Assembly: GCF_022012435.1 (NCBI RefSeq)
Contig: NZ_JAKLUA010000024.1
Span: 29,134 to 93,133, forward strand
Length of the DNA stretch: 64,000 bases
Direction: 5' to 3'
From: Bradyrhizobium zhengyangense
GTDB lineage: Bacteria > Pseudomonadota > Alphaproteobacteria > Rhizobiales > Xanthobacteraceae
In this document: piece after piece, positions 1 to 8,797 of the stretch
Numbering within the stretch: the stretch's first letter is position 1
How the letters are laid out: each line of letters starts with the position of its first letter
Position numbers and translations under genes: made by a program
Notes under the pieces: model-generated
Told to the model about the DNA's origin: nothing
Database searches by the model: none
What the model saw: the letters and a program-made list of their open reading frames with translations, nothing else

Positions 1-209
1 GTGGCGAGCAAGATGCGCGCCATGGATGGAGGCTCAGGCGGGGCGGCCGCAGAAGAAAGGCAATCGCCGGGGGGACCACTTACGCCTATAACGTCAAGTC
101 TCTGCGCGACCAGGAACGTCAGGTCGCCGAACTCGCCGAGAAGAGTTACGTACGATTTGTAACGTACTGGAAAGTATGTCCGCCGAGGGCGCGGCGCGCG
201 GACGCCTCA
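1..209. other. Window edge, no gene assigned
   Basis: No complete gene begins or ends here. The third forward frame is open from the left edge to about 220 and reads like the tail of a protein, but I do not recognise it and it has no visible start. It is probably debris beside the IS256 fragment. Confidence 0.4.
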
Positions 210-1151
210 ACCCGATAAGGCTTGAATAGGCTGCCTGGCCGCGCTTCCAGCCGACACGCCGCTCTTCGCCACGAGGTCGCCCGCGCCAACCGCGGCGCGG
301 CTCTCTTGGGTATGAATGGCCTTGAGCATGTGGCTCACCTCGCGGACCCGGGTCGACGGCACGAGGCTGAAGACATTGCGATAAAAATGCACCATGCGGC
401 GCTGATAGCGTACCCCCCGTAGTAATCCGTAACGCTTTCGGCAAGACCTCGGCAGGCATCGGAAACCACCAACTGCACGCCCTTGAGACCACGATCGACG
501 AGATGCCGCAAAAACGATGACCAGCCGGACTTGCCTCCGTGGCACCTTCACAGATGCCGAGGATCCCCCGGAATCCCTCGGCATTGACGGCCGAGGCCAT
601 CAGCAGCGACACGTTGCGAACTTCACCGGCCCAGCTGCGCTTCATCACAATGCCATCGAGATAGAGATACGGATGCTCGTCCTCGATCCTGCGATTCCGC
701 CATGCCTCGATCTTGGCATAGATCTTCTTGTTCAGGTTCGACACTGTGCTCGGGCTGACCCGGGTGCCCCACAGCGCCTCCGTGATGTCTTCGACCCGGC
801 GAACTGAAATCCCGGCCAGATACATCTCGATCAGCGCCTCCTCAACCGAGCTCTCCCGCCTCTGGTAGCGCTCGATAGTCGCCGTCTCGAAGGTTTGCCG
901 CCGTAGCTTCTGGCCTTCAAATTGACGTCGCCCGCCTTGGTTTGCAGCGTTCGTTCGTAGCTGCCCGCCCGCGTGTCCTGCTGGGCCTGGCTCCGCTCAT
1001 AGCGTCCGACACCGCACAGCAGGTCCGCTTCGGCCTCCAGCATGGCATTCAGCGTCTCTTCTACCGTTCCGCGGACCATCTCGCCCAGGTGATCGCGAAT
1101 CCGGGCTTCATCTATCTGGATCACCTGACCCATGGCATTCCCATCGTTCAT
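210..1151 (-). pseudogene. IS256-family (Mutator) transposase, broken
   Basis: This is the remains of an IS256-type transposase read on the minus strand. The start is the ATG at 1151, giving MNDGNAMGQVIQIDE. The N-terminal third continues to about 831. The frame then shifts to one carrying STVSNLNKKIY and YLYLDGIVMKRSW, where the Asp is the likely first DDE residue. A further frame encodes a second-Asp motif of the SDACRGL type near 450-490, and another gives HFYRNVFSLVP near 300-345. At least two frameshifts are needed to join these blocks. The C-terminal part expected in an intact protein of about 400 residues, including the last acidic residue, is missing after about 230. The element cannot move by itself. 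No terminal inverted repeats were identified. Confidence 0.85.
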
Positions 1152-1185
1152 CCAAAGCTCCTTCATTCTAGAAGAAGCCGTCAGT

Positions 1186-1467
1186 GCTGAAAGAGCGAAA
1201 GATTCTGTACGCAACCTGCTCCTGCGGGTCCAGGGCAAGGCCACTGAGCGCGAACGACTGCAGGTGGAGACCGAGGAAACGTTCGAATTCGCGTGCGCCG
1301 ACGCTGACATCGAATACTGGACCAAAGGCACGGCTCCCGTCCTGCTGATCGTCGTGGCTCTGAAGACGCGGAAGGCCTACTGCAAATCGCTGAAGGAGTG
1401 GTTTGCGGATCCGGAGCGCCGTAAGTCCCGCAGGTCGTCTTCGAGAAGGCGAACCTACCAACGCTAA
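1186..1467 (+). pseudogene. Fragment resembling a DUF4365-type protein
   Basis: An open stretch reads DSVRNLLLRVQ, then FEFACADADIEYW, APVLLIVVALKTRKAYC and SLKEWFADPERRKS. That order (hydrophobic strand, a W-containing turn, then a K-W-F-D-P segment) resembles DUF4365 proteins, which have a nuclease-like fold. Near 1430 the likely continuation (VVFEK) moves into a neighbouring frame, so the gene is frameshifted, and both ends are missing. It lies head to head with the IS256 remnant, whose arrival may have removed the N-terminus. The family assignment rests on motif memory and is tentative. Confidence 0.45.
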
Positions 1468-1554
1468 GGGGTGTCCCAATGGGGCGATCTGAGTACAATA
1501 GGACCTATGCTTGGTGGCAGGATTAAGCCGCCACACTAAAAGCGAGGACTACGC

Positions 1555-2265
1555 ATGCGCCCGAATTATCTTTTCGGAATGAGGCAAGCCGCGAGGCAAG
1601 CAAAGGCACTCCAAATTCCCGAAATCGCCGCTATCGAGTTTGGCGTCGCTGGCGGTATGGGACTGCTGGAGATGGAACAAGTCGCTGAGAGTCTTCAGGC
1701 TGAAACGGGAGTTCGCTTCCGACTCTACGGCTTCGATCTGGAAACTGGCTTGCCACCCTCTGACGATTACCGAGATCTGCCATACCTCTGGCGCGCCGGT
1801 TTTTTCAAAATGGATAGGGCTAAATTGGAGCGTCAATTAAAGCGCGCCACCCTGATAATCGGCAACGTCGGCGAGACGGTTCTGGCGTTTATCGAACGCT
1901 ATTCGCCACCTGTTATCGGCTTTGTGTCTTTCGACCTCGACCTCTATACAAGTACTAAGCCGGCACTAAACCTTTTCAACTCTGCTGCATCTCATTTTCT
2001 ACCACGGACCTTCTGCTACTTTGACGATATCGTCGGTGATCTTGATGAAGTACACTGCGAATGGGTTGGGGAACTTCTGGCAATCCGGGAATTTAACGAT
2101 GCTCACGCAGCGCGGAAAATCGCAAAGATAAACGGTCTGTCTTGGAAGTTTGGCGCACCAACGCAGTGGCATGACCAGATCTTTGTGTTGCACCTGTTCG
2201 ATCACCCCGCCTACAAGCAATACATCAATGAGCGGACGGACTGGCAACTGCCCCTACCAGAATAA
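1555..2265 (+). CDS. Class I SAM-methyltransferase-like protein
   Basis: The 236-residue product is intact. The ATG at 1555 has a GAGG element about 7 bases upstream. Residues 26-36 (AAIEFGVAGGM) look like the glycine-rich SAM-binding loop of class I methyltransferases, and YGFDLETGLP follows the pattern of the acidic second strand. Later segments, GFVSFDLDLYTSTK (about 122-135) and FCYFDDIVG (about 154-162), are acidic and recall metal- or substrate-binding positions in TylF/macrocin-O-methyltransferase-like enzymes. No signal peptide or membrane segment is seen. The gene sits alone between IS fragments, so context does not suggest a substrate. It looks AT-richer than the sugar-catabolism genes downstream, which fits separate acquisition. 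Methyl transfer is a fold-based inference. Confidence 0.6.
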   Translation: MRPNYLFGMRQAARQAKALQIPEIAAIEFGVAGGMGLLEMEQVAESLQAETGVRFRLYGFDLETGLPPSDDYRDLPYLWRAGFFKMDRAKLERQLKRATLIIGNVGETVLAFIERYSPPVIGFVSFDLDLYTSTKPALNLFNSAASHFLPRTFCYFDDIVGDLDEVHCEWVGELLAIREFNDAHAARKIAKINGLSWKFGAPTQWHDQIFVLHLFDHPAYKQYINERTDWQLPLPE

Positions 2266-2266
2266 G

Positions 2267-2371
2267 TTAGCTGGTCCCGGCCTTGCGGCAGATCTCCGCC
2301 ACCGCAACCCCGTCACTGCCCTGCTTCAGGATGAGCGCCTTCTGGGCGTCCGAAAACTTCGAAGCCTTCAT
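2267..2371 (-). pseudogene. N-terminal remnant of an IS3-type OrfA
   Basis: From the ATG at 2371 the minus strand encodes 34 residues: MKASKFSDAQKALIL, then GVAVAEICRKAG and a stop at 2267. This is the first half of the helix-turn-helix of an IS3-family OrfA (usual pattern S-K-F-S-x-x-Q ... V-A-E-I-C-R-K). The rest of orfA and all of orfB are absent. It lies directly against the stop of the preceding methyltransferase-like gene. Confidence 0.65.
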
Positions 2372-2423
2372 CGTCCTTCGCTCCTCCCAGCCAGGGAACC
2401 GGTGCGAAAAACTCTAGCCAAAA

Positions 2424-2710
2424 ATGGTCCAGTTTGCCGGCCTCAGATCAGAAGATGGACGGGCAAGGTTCACGGAAGAGCAGGTTATCGCAGTGTTGAA
2501 GGAGCATGAGGCTGGAGCGACGACAGCAGGCCTGGCTCGCAAACACGGGTCTCCGAGGCGACGATCTACAATTGGAAGGCCAAGTTCGGCGGCATGGAAG
2601 TCTCCGAAGCCAAGCGGCTGAAGCGCTCGAGGAAGAGAACGCGAAGCTGAAGAAGCTGCTGGCCGAGCAGATGCTCGATGCGGCGGCACTGCGCGAGCTT
2701 TTGTCAAAAA
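2424..2710 (+). pseudogene. IS3-family OrfA fragment, two frameshifts
   Basis: A different IS3-type orfA remains here in three reading frames. The first has ARFTEEQVIAVLKEHEAG and GLARKHG, the helix-turn-helix. The second has EATIYNWKAKFGGMEV. The third has ALEEENAKLKKLLAEQ and LDAAALRELLSKN, the leucine-zipper tail. Joining them needs one shift near 2550 and a one-base deletion near 2625. Coding similarity stops at LLSKN (about 2710), just where the +1/-1 overlap into orfB would begin, and orfB is gone. Confidence 0.8.
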
Positions 2711-3011
2711 ATGTATGGTTCACCCCGTCCGTGTAAGGGTTCGTAACAACGAAAATGACACTTCCAGTTGCATAAATGTATCCGGCCTCTCGTGAGTGGA
2801 CTGCTGTTGCAGCCAGGCCATGATGAGATCTGCGCACGCCGTTCCCAATAAATGGTTCGGGCACGAAGCCCGTTTTTTGCACAGGCCTTACGGCATGTTG
2901 ATCCACTGTTTCGTCATCACTGTTCCCGAGCCATGCAATCGAAGCCAGCGTCAGGTGAAAGCAGGATCTCTGCGTTCGTAGAGAGCTCAAGACCACCCAG
3001 ACAATGCGTGC

Positions 3012-3143
3012 GGATTCCGAGATGATGGTGCGCACCGTACCGACTTGATGGCGCGCAGGGTTCCGAAATGATCGCGCCCAGCATTCCGAGCATTTTCCGC
3101 GCAGCATTCGGATTTGATCGCGCGCAGATTCGGATGGTGTGAG
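3012..3143. repeat. 23-bp tandem-like array, IS21-type end
   Basis: A core TTCCGA or TTCGGA (TACCGA once) recurs at 3015, 3038, 3061, 3084, 3107 and 3129. The spacing is 23, 23, 23, 23 and 22 bases. Each core is usually followed by TGAT and a GCGCGCAG-like block. Regular repeats of about this size are the transposase-binding sites at IS21-family ends, and an istA-like start lies 71 bases downstream. The array is degenerate. It is interpreted as the orphan end of an IS21-type element. Confidence 0.55.
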
Positions 3144-3213
3144 GCCCGATCGTTGGGCCAATTCTCCGGCTGGAAGCAGCTGGGAGGATTGGATGCCGAC
3201 GAGGAGGGTTATC

Positions 3214-3285
3214 ATGCGCCAGGTGCGCGAGATTGTGAGGCTGAGCCTTGCATCGGGAGGCGTCCGACGCGATGACCTGGTTTGA
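3214..3285 (+). pseudogene. IstA-like start fragment (IS21 family)
   Basis: The ATG at 3214 has GAGGAGGG 6-13 bases upstream and gives only 23 residues (MRQVREIVRLSLASGG and so on) before a stop. The opening MRxxREIxRLxLxxG pattern is typical of the IstA helix-turn-helix start, and the 23-bp repeat array lies just upstream as in IS21 elements. Everything after this point is replaced by IS4 sequence, so this is a truncated leftover. Confidence 0.35.
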
Positions 3286-3339
3286 TCGTGAAGCAGCGCT
3301 TTGCGAATTCCAGGACGCTGGACTTGGCGAGAGATTTAC

Positions 3340-4662
3340 ATGCTACTGAAGCAGATCGGTGGAGACATCGGCCAGAGCATTCCGATGGTTTGCCAAGACT
3401 GGGCGAATACCAAGGCGGCCTATCGTTTCTTTTCCAATGAACGAGTAAGCGAGGCCGACATTCTGTCTGGTCTCTTTAAATCGACGCGGGAACGTATCGC
3501 GGCTGCGAAAGGTCCTGTTCTTGTCCCGCATGATACGACCGAGTTCACCTATCAAAGAGAGCGCCCGGATCTGATCGGGATGATTAAGCGCATCCCCAAA
3601 AGCAACTCCCGAAGATTGGACGGAAAACCCAAACGTACACGACATGCGGAATATTGATGCATTCGAGCTTTGCGGTGACCCTCGAGGGGCTTCCACTGGG
3701 GCTCAGCGCCGTGAAGTTCTGGACCGAAAGAAGTTCAGAGGGGGCGCCGCGCTCAGGCGCGAGGTCAACCTGACACGGATCCCCATTGAAACCAAGGAGA
3801 GCATTCGGTGGCTGGAGAACCTCAAACAATCCACGGAGCTTTTCGAGAAGCCACGCAGTGCATCCATATCGGTGATCGTGAGGCCGATATTTATGACTTG
3901 TTGTGCGCCGCCCAAGAGGTTGGAACGCATTTCTTGGTAAGGACCTTTGTCAATCGCCTGGCAGGCGATGGCGATCATACCGTTGCAACGATAATGGACG
4001 AGGTCGTGGTCAAAGGCCTCCACCGGATCGAAGTCCAGGATAGCAAGGGCAATCCAGACCAGTCTGTTCTTGAAATCCGGTATCGTAAAATCGGTACTTT
4101 GCTACCGATCGGCAAGCAGTCGCGGTATCCAACTTTGACTATGACAGTGATCCACGCTGATGAAAGAGGAGCGCCAAAGAACAGAAAGAAGATTGAATGG
4201 AAACTCCTGACCGATCTTCCAGTGCAATCGGCGCAGGGCTGCGATCGAGAAACTCGAATGGTATTCCCTGCGATGGAAGATCGAGGTCTTCCACAAGATA
4301 CTCAAATCCGGCTGTAGGGCAGAGGAGGACTCGCAACTGCGGACTGCTCAGCGATTGACGAATCTGATCTCGGTATTCTGCATTGTGAGCTGGCGCATTT
4401 TTTGGATGACGATGCTTAATCGTTCAGCGCCAAATGCCTCACCGGATTTGTGCTGACCAAGGCTGAAAGCCAATTGCTTGATCGGCTCGTCGAAGACAAG
4501 AATCCAGTCGACACACAACGAAAGACATTGTCGCATTATCTTATCAAGATCGCCAGGCTCGGCGGCTATCTCGCCCGCGCCAACGATCCGCCACCAGGGA
4601 ATCTGATCATATGGCGCGGATTATCGCGATTCATCGATATCGCAACGGGAGCGAAACTCTGA
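3340..4662 (+). pseudogene. IS4-family transposase (Tn5/IS50-like), broken
   Basis: Blocks of an IS4-family DDE transposase lie in order on the plus strand. They are IGGDIGQSIPMVCQDW and TKAAYRFFSNERVSEAD (3340-3460), LVPHDTTEFTYQRERPDLIG (3525-3585, with the first catalytic Asp), ESIRWLENLKQSTELF (about 3805-3850), CIHIGDREADIYDL (3859-3905, the second Asp) and FLVRTFVNRLAGDGDH. After these come KKIEWKLLTDLPV (about 4188-4228) and SHYLIKIARLGGYLARAND (about 4530-4590). They occupy different frames, so several frameshifts and a small internal deletion near 3600 separate them. The first 20-25 residues are missing. The DNA around 4255-4320 still resembles the YREK region (YSLRWKIEVFHK in another frame). 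It is a dead copy. Confidence 0.85.
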
Positions 4663-4858
4663 CTCAAAAAATGTGGGTAATCGCAAGCATCACCGGACGG
4701 ATACCATCAAGCTTGGCCCACGGCGAGTTCGGGCGCCTTTCGGCCGAGGGCAGGCTGCTCGTCAGCCGCGCCAAACGCAGCATTGCCGCTAGCGCGCAGA
4801 ACGCGCCGGTCGCGATGAAAAAGAGCGGCCCTCGCAGGACTCTGGATACTGCACAGTC
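4663..4858. other. Spacer after the IS4 remnant
   Basis: About 200 bases between the last IS4-like codon and the convergent stop of the LacI gene. A short open frame crosses it, but it has no recognisable product. No terminator hairpin was found. Confidence 0.4.
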
Positions 4859-5821
4859 TTAGATGTTGTATTTCGTGTGGACGGTAAACGATACTATCCC
4901 GGCCTCGGGCGCGTGAGCCGTTAGGCCGAAGCGGGCTAAGAGAAGAGCTACCGACCTCGATGCTTGTTCTTCCGGGTTCTGATCAATCGCCAGAGCAACG
5001 ACGCCGGTCTTCATCATCTGTCTGACCTCGTCGCTAAGGTCGTGCGCGATCACGATTGGTGCTCTGGCCAACCACGGTGCCACTGTGTGGGCAAGCCCAT
5101 TTTTTGATCCCGCGACGTAGATACCGCTGACAGCATCCTCGGACATTCCTTTAGGGCACTCATCGCTCTCCATTATCTCGACGTGTATCGGAGAAGAAAG
5201 TTCTGCCTTCACACCGTCTCGAAATCCACTAATCCTAGAGGCCTCCGCTCGGTATTTCAGATCGGAGCAGACCGCTAAGTAGATTCCCCGATTGACCATC
5301 CGGGACATGAAGAATGCCGCAGCTCGTCCGGCTCCGTAGTGGTCAATCCCGACGTAGGCCAACCGTGGTGTCGTCGGCAGGTCTGATCCGAGAGTAATGA
5401 CAGGGGTCCCCGATGAGGTCACCGAGGCAATCGCATCTATCATTTGATCTGTCTCGGGTCCGTACACTATCACCGCGTCTGCCTTGGCCGCGCGAATCAG
5501 ACCCGGGACCGCTTCCGCATGCCGCTCCTCGAATAGGACGCGTTCGATCACAAGGGATTTTGTAGTTTGCGCGATTTGGCTTTCAAACGCTCGGGCAAGC
5601 CGCAACAGAAGGGGCGTCCTTTGCGAAGGCATTATTACCTTGACTCGAAAGAGCCGACGATGGGGCGATGGAAGAGTCCGACTGATCCCCAGCTGACGAG
5701 CAGCTTCGATGACTTTCAGCGCCGTCTTCGGGGATACATTAGCTCGTTCATTGAGGACGCGATCGACCGTTGCAATTCCGACGCCAGCGAGCTTGGCTAC
5801 CTCGTTCAGCCCAGGTTTCAT
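4859..5821 (-). CDS. LacI-family transcriptional regulator
   Basis: The 320-residue protein has an N-terminal LacI-type helix-turn-helix at residues 5-25 (NEVAKLAGVGIATVDRVLN) and a periplasmic-binding-protein-like effector domain from about 58 onward (RVKVIMPSQ ... VIVYGPETDQ ... AYVGIDHYGAGRAAA ... VVALAIDQNPEEQA). LacI regulators of this type normally repress catabolic genes until a sugar or polyol binds. It is transcribed away from the ferredoxin reductase at 5925. The 103-base divergent spacer holds an inverted repeat (5851-5879) that could be its operator. It most likely controls catabolic locus 1. The variant VDRVLN in place of the common VSRVLN is seen in sugar-binding subfamilies of this group. 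Confidence 0.88.
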   Translation of the reverse strand: MKPGLNEVAKLAGVGIATVDRVLNERANVSPKTALKVIEAARQLGISRTLPSPHRRLFRVKVIMPSQRTPLLLRLARAFESQIAQTTKSLVIERVLFEERHAEAVPGLIRAAKADAVIVYGPETDQMIDAIASVTSSGTPVITLGSDLPTTPRLAYVGIDHYGAGRAAAFFMSRMVNRGIYLAVCSDLKYRAEASRISGFRDGVKAELSSPIHVEIMESDECPKGMSEDAVSGIYVAGSKNGLAHTVAPWLARAPIVIAHDLSDEVRQMMKTGVVALAIDQNPEEQASRSVALLLARFGLTAHAPEAGIVSFTVHTKYNI

Positions 5822-5850
5822 TCGCTTCGGCTTTCGTTTTGCGGTATGTT

Positions 5851-5879
5851 TGTTGACGATAGCCCATCGCAGGTCAACA
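5851..5879. promoter_or_regulatory. Inverted repeat, candidate LacI operator
   Basis: TGTTGAC at 5851-5857 is mirrored exactly by GTCAACA at 5873-5879, with 15 bases between, so the arm centres are 22 bases (two helical turns) apart. It lies in the divergent spacer between the LacI gene and the ferredoxin reductase, where an operator for both would be expected. Function is inferred from position and symmetry. Confidence 0.45.
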
Positions 5880-5924
5880 CCGCACTTCGCACCAAGATGT
5901 CATGGATGCACAGGATTATAACTG

Positions 5925-7160
5925 ATGACTGAGCGATGCAGAATAGTCATCGTTGGAGGGGGGCACGCCGGCGGCAGATTGGCGCAACTCTTGTCTCGCG
6001 GCCCCGATCGCGTCCACGTGACCCTCGTCGGGGCCGAGCCTATCTATCCCTACGAACGACCTCCGCTATCTAAAGGAGTTCTCCTGGGCACCAGCGGGCT
6101 CGATGACTGCGTGTTGTGGAAGCCTAACGACCCAGTTTGGGAGCGTGTAGAGACCCATCTCGGCGTCGCCGTTGAAGATGTTGATCGCGTCCGGAAAAAC
6201 ATCCGACTTAGCGACGGTAAAGTGATTAGATACGATCGATTGGTTCTCGCTACCGGCTCTCGAGTTCGCGGGTTTCCGGTGCAAGGAAGTCAGCTCCGCG
6301 GCGTCTTTAGCCTTCGAAGTTACGCCGATGCTCAAACCGTTTCTAAGTACTTCCTGGCATCAAACCGAGTGGCCGTCGTTGGTGGCGGATTTATCGGCCT
6401 CGAAGTCGCGGCGGCCGCCGCACAGCGCGGCATCCAGCCACGAGTGATCGAAGCTTCCGACCGACTGCTTTCTCGCTTGGTGCCGCGACTGGTAGCAGAT
6501 CGCCTTGCCGAGACGCACCTCCACGCTGGTGTGCAATTGACGTACGGGGCCATGGTCGAGAGGTTCGTTTCCAATGGCCATGGTAGCCTAAAGCGCGCTG
6601 TTCTCAGCAATGGAGATGCTGTTGACTGCAGTGTCGCCGTCGTTGCCGTTGGTGTTGAACCTGAGATATCCCTTGCGATTGGCGCCGGCTTGGAGATCGA
6701 CATTGGTGTAATAACTAACGAGCAGCTGCGTACCTCTGATCCCAACATATTCGCCTGTGGCGACATTGCCGCCTTCTGGCATCCACTTTACCAACGGCAT
6801 ATACGTTTGGAGTCGTGGCAAAACGCGGAGGATCACGCAAGAATCCTAGCCGCCGTACTGCTGGGCGAAGAAGTTACGGCGCCGTCAGTCCCATTCTTTT
6901 GGTCTGACCAGTACGACCTCTCCCTTCAAATAATGGGGTTACCTCATCTCGGTACGTCGACAAGGCGAAAACCGACAGCGTCTGGAAGCGCGATCTTGCT
7001 TCACTGCGACGCACTTGAACGACTCGTCGGCGCGACCGCCATCGGACCCACGGCGCTCATCGGGCGAGAGCTGAGAAAAATGCGTCAGCTGATTGCTTCA
7101 CGCGCTATCTGCAACTCTGTCACGCTTGACGGAGCCGAGTTAGAGGTCGTTGCGGGTTAA
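5925..7160 (+). CDS. FAD/NAD(P)-dependent ferredoxin reductase (copy 1)
   Basis: This 411-residue flavoprotein is of the putidaredoxin/rhodocoxin-reductase type and passes electrons from NAD(P)H to a small iron-sulfur protein. It has an N-terminal FAD Rossmann motif (IVIVGGGHAGG, about 6-16), the YERPPLSK segment of this family (about 43-50), a second dinucleotide fold (VAVVGGGFIGLEVAA, about 149-163) and the FAD-ribityl motif NIFACGDIAAFW (about 270-281). A C-terminal reductase domain with WSDQYDLSLQIMG follows. Length is normal for the family. It is transcribed divergently from the LacI gene, and its stop overlaps that of the convergent Rieske gene. It is one of three such reductases in the window; a second (8798) belongs to the same locus. 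The natural partner is probably the Rieske protein at 7157. Confidence 0.88.
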   Translation: MTERCRIVIVGGGHAGGRLAQLLSRGPDRVHVTLVGAEPIYPYERPPLSKGVLLGTSGLDDCVLWKPNDPVWERVETHLGVAVEDVDRVRKNIRLSDGKVIRYDRLVLATGSRVRGFPVQGSQLRGVFSLRSYADAQTVSKYFLASNRVAVVGGGFIGLEVAAAAAQRGIQPRVIEASDRLLSRLVPRLVADRLAETHLHAGVQLTYGAMVERFVSNGHGSLKRAVLSNGDAVDCSVAVVAVGVEPEISLAIGAGLEIDIGVITNEQLRTSDPNIFACGDIAAFWHPLYQRHIRLESWQNAEDHARILAAVLLGEEVTAPSVPFFWSDQYDLSLQIMGLPHLGTSTRRKPTASGSAILLHCDALERLVGATAIGPTALIGRELRKMRQLIASRAICNSVTLDGAELEVVAG

Positions 7161-7513
7161 GCCCGTCGAGGTACCAAAACGGTGACCGCTCCATCCTCGA
7201 TTCTCACCTCGTACGTGCGCAGGTTTATGCATACCGGAGCGCCAAGTGCCTTTCCCGTCATATAGCTGAACCGTCCAGAGTGACGGGGGCACTCCACCGT
7301 GTGGCCCTCAACATAACCATCGGACAGGTGGGCGTGTTCATGAGTGCAAATATCGTCTGTTACGAAGATTTCGCCCTTCGGGGAGCGAAATATTGCGTAT
7401 GAATGCCCGTCAAACTCCCAGCGACGAACGTCTTGAAGCCGAATATCCTCTACCTTGCACGCAAACACCCATGTACGAGCGGTGTCGTCAACCATCTTCA
7501 AATCTAGGCTCAT
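7157..7513 (-). CDS. mocE: MocE-type Rieske [2Fe-2S] ferredoxin (copy 1)
   Basis: This small soluble Rieske protein (118 residues from the ATG at 7513) carries electrons from a flavoprotein reductase to an oxygenase. The cluster ligands are visible as CTH (in CTHEHAHLSDG) and CPRHSG, the C-x-H ... C-x-x-H pattern, followed by the usual VRIEDGAVTVLVP strand. The start at 7513 has a purine-rich RBS (AGAGGGAAGAG) 10 bases upstream; in-frame starts further upstream lack one. It resembles MocE of rhizopine catabolism and the copy at 51156. Its stop codon overlaps that of the convergent reductase (7160). It is probably the last gene of the minus-strand group 10084 to 7157, though a 425-base spacer suggests its own promoter. 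Confidence 0.85.
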   Translation of the reverse strand: MSLDLKMVDDTARTWVFACKVEDIRLQDVRRWEFDGHSYAIFRSPKGEIFVTDDICTHEHAHLSDGYVEGHTVECPRHSGRFSYMTGKALGAPVCINLRTYEVRIEDGAVTVLVPRRA

Positions 7514-7938
7514 GTTGAACTTCTCTTCCCTCTTTAGAATATGCTGAACGTCTGGCGCCATCACTTTTGCACCTGACATCGAACCCTTCGTCGATCGATC
7601 CGGCGGCAAAGTCGGGCTATCATTAGGTCGACTTCTAGTTCTCCCGCGTACCCGTCGACCTCATTGCACCTTTGGATCTTCTCAATAGACCATGTATGCA
7701 TGCGCCGCTTCCGGCCGGGCCCCCCAAACCGATGTCGACCAAGATCCCAGCGCTCTCATAGCTCAAATCAACAGAAAGAGGCCATCTGGATCAGCACACG
7801 AAGCGTGTATCGACGATACAACAAATCGCGATCGCCTTGATCTGGACACCTACATCTGCAGTCTACAGTTTGCAGTCTTCAGCAGCGGAGCAGTAGTGGG
7901 CTGTAACGTTTCCTGAGTTCAAGCGCTGTCGTTGTGCT
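7514..7938. promoter_or_regulatory. Spacer with an 8-bp inverted repeat
   Basis: This 425-base non-coding stretch lies upstream of the Rieske gene. It holds AGGTCGAC (7625-7632) mirrored by GTCGACCT (7654-7661), 21 bases apart, about 112 bases before the Rieske start. The arms share a GTYGAC core with the repeat at 5851-5879, so the same regulator may bind both. No gene is supported in the rest. Confidence 0.35.
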
Positions 7939-8790
7939 CTACGCGTTGTCTTCCAGGTGGGCTCCAGACTTGTCCCAAGCCTTCCTGACGCATTCTCGAA
8001 GCATCAGGGCTTCGCTCCAGCGATCCGTTGTATCTTCACCATCTCGACCGGTTATCGCGTACGGCCGCGGCCCCAACTCGCAAGTAAACGCCAATGCCTC
8101 TCCGTCCGCCGCGCGCCGGCGCCAACTCCGAAAGCCGTAGCCCCACCACTCTAAGAACTGGTCGAGCCACATTTGGTGCTGCGGGAAGCTAATCTCGATT
8201 TGTATTTGCTCGCGGCTTGCTACCCTACCGTGGAACGCCCAACACCTATCCAAAACTTGATGGATGTGGCTGTTATTCTCCTCGGTAATTGGCCATGAGA
8301 ACTCGCGCCCAACAACGAAGTGCGAAATATCCCCCAGCAGCTTGAGATCGGGGATTCGTTCAAGTAGATCGAGTGTAAAGAACAGGTCGGTCGTCATCCG
8401 GTCGCGATGTGTCTCTATATAGACGGGAAAATCGACCTCCTCGGCAAGCCGCAGCCATCCTTCTAAAAGCGGGATGCAATCATCCAAGCGACGTGGCCGT
8501 ACATCTGGTTGAATCTCAAGATGATGAAGACCGAATTCCGTTGCATTTTCGAGCACTGGCTTGAGCTCATCGATGGTCTTCGGAAAACACTGGCCTTCGG
8601 CTGTCAACCCGTTCGCCTTCAACAGGCCATGCAGCTCGCGTACGTACTCCCGGCTCCGCCAATCTGCGCTAACGCCGTCATAGCCGGCATCTTTGATCAT
8701 TCGGATGTTTTCCTCAAGCCCGCGTTCTGGCTCCGTCGCGCTTCGCAATTCCATGGCCCAAAGCGACTGAAAGAACAGGATGGTGTTCAT
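7939..8790 (-). CDS. TIM-barrel sugar isomerase/epimerase-like protein (copy 1)
   Basis: The 283-residue protein belongs to the xylose-isomerase-like TIM-barrel superfamily (AP endonuclease family 2 fold), which includes MocC, IolE and sugar-phosphate epimerases. Visible features are NAGYDGVSADWR-type early strands, HHLEIQPDVRPRRLDDC (about 120-136), the metal-site segment FPVYIETHRDRMTTD and the following LLGDISHFVVGRE, which supplies Asp and His ligands. The start MNTILFF at 8790 is chosen because it matches copy 2 at 50263 and leaves a 7-base gap to the reductase upstream; in-frame starts further out would overlap that gene. The two genes should be translated together. The true substrate is unknown; an inosose or other keto-polyol would fit the rhizopine analogy. 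Confidence 0.8.
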   Translation of the reverse strand: MNTILFFQSLWAMELRSATEPERGLEENIRMIKDAGYDGVSADWRSREYVRELHGLLKANGLTAEGQCFPKTIDELKPVLENATEFGLHHLEIQPDVRPRRLDDCIPLLEGWLRLAEEVDFPVYIETHRDRMTTDLFFTLDLLERIPDLKLLGDISHFVVGREFSWPITEENNSHIHQVLDRCWAFHGRVASREQIQIEISFPQHQMWLDQFLEWWGYGFRSWRRRAADGEALAFTCELGPRPYAITGRDGEDTTDRWSEALMLRECVRKAWDKSGAHLEDNA

Positions 8791-8797
8791 GTAGTGT

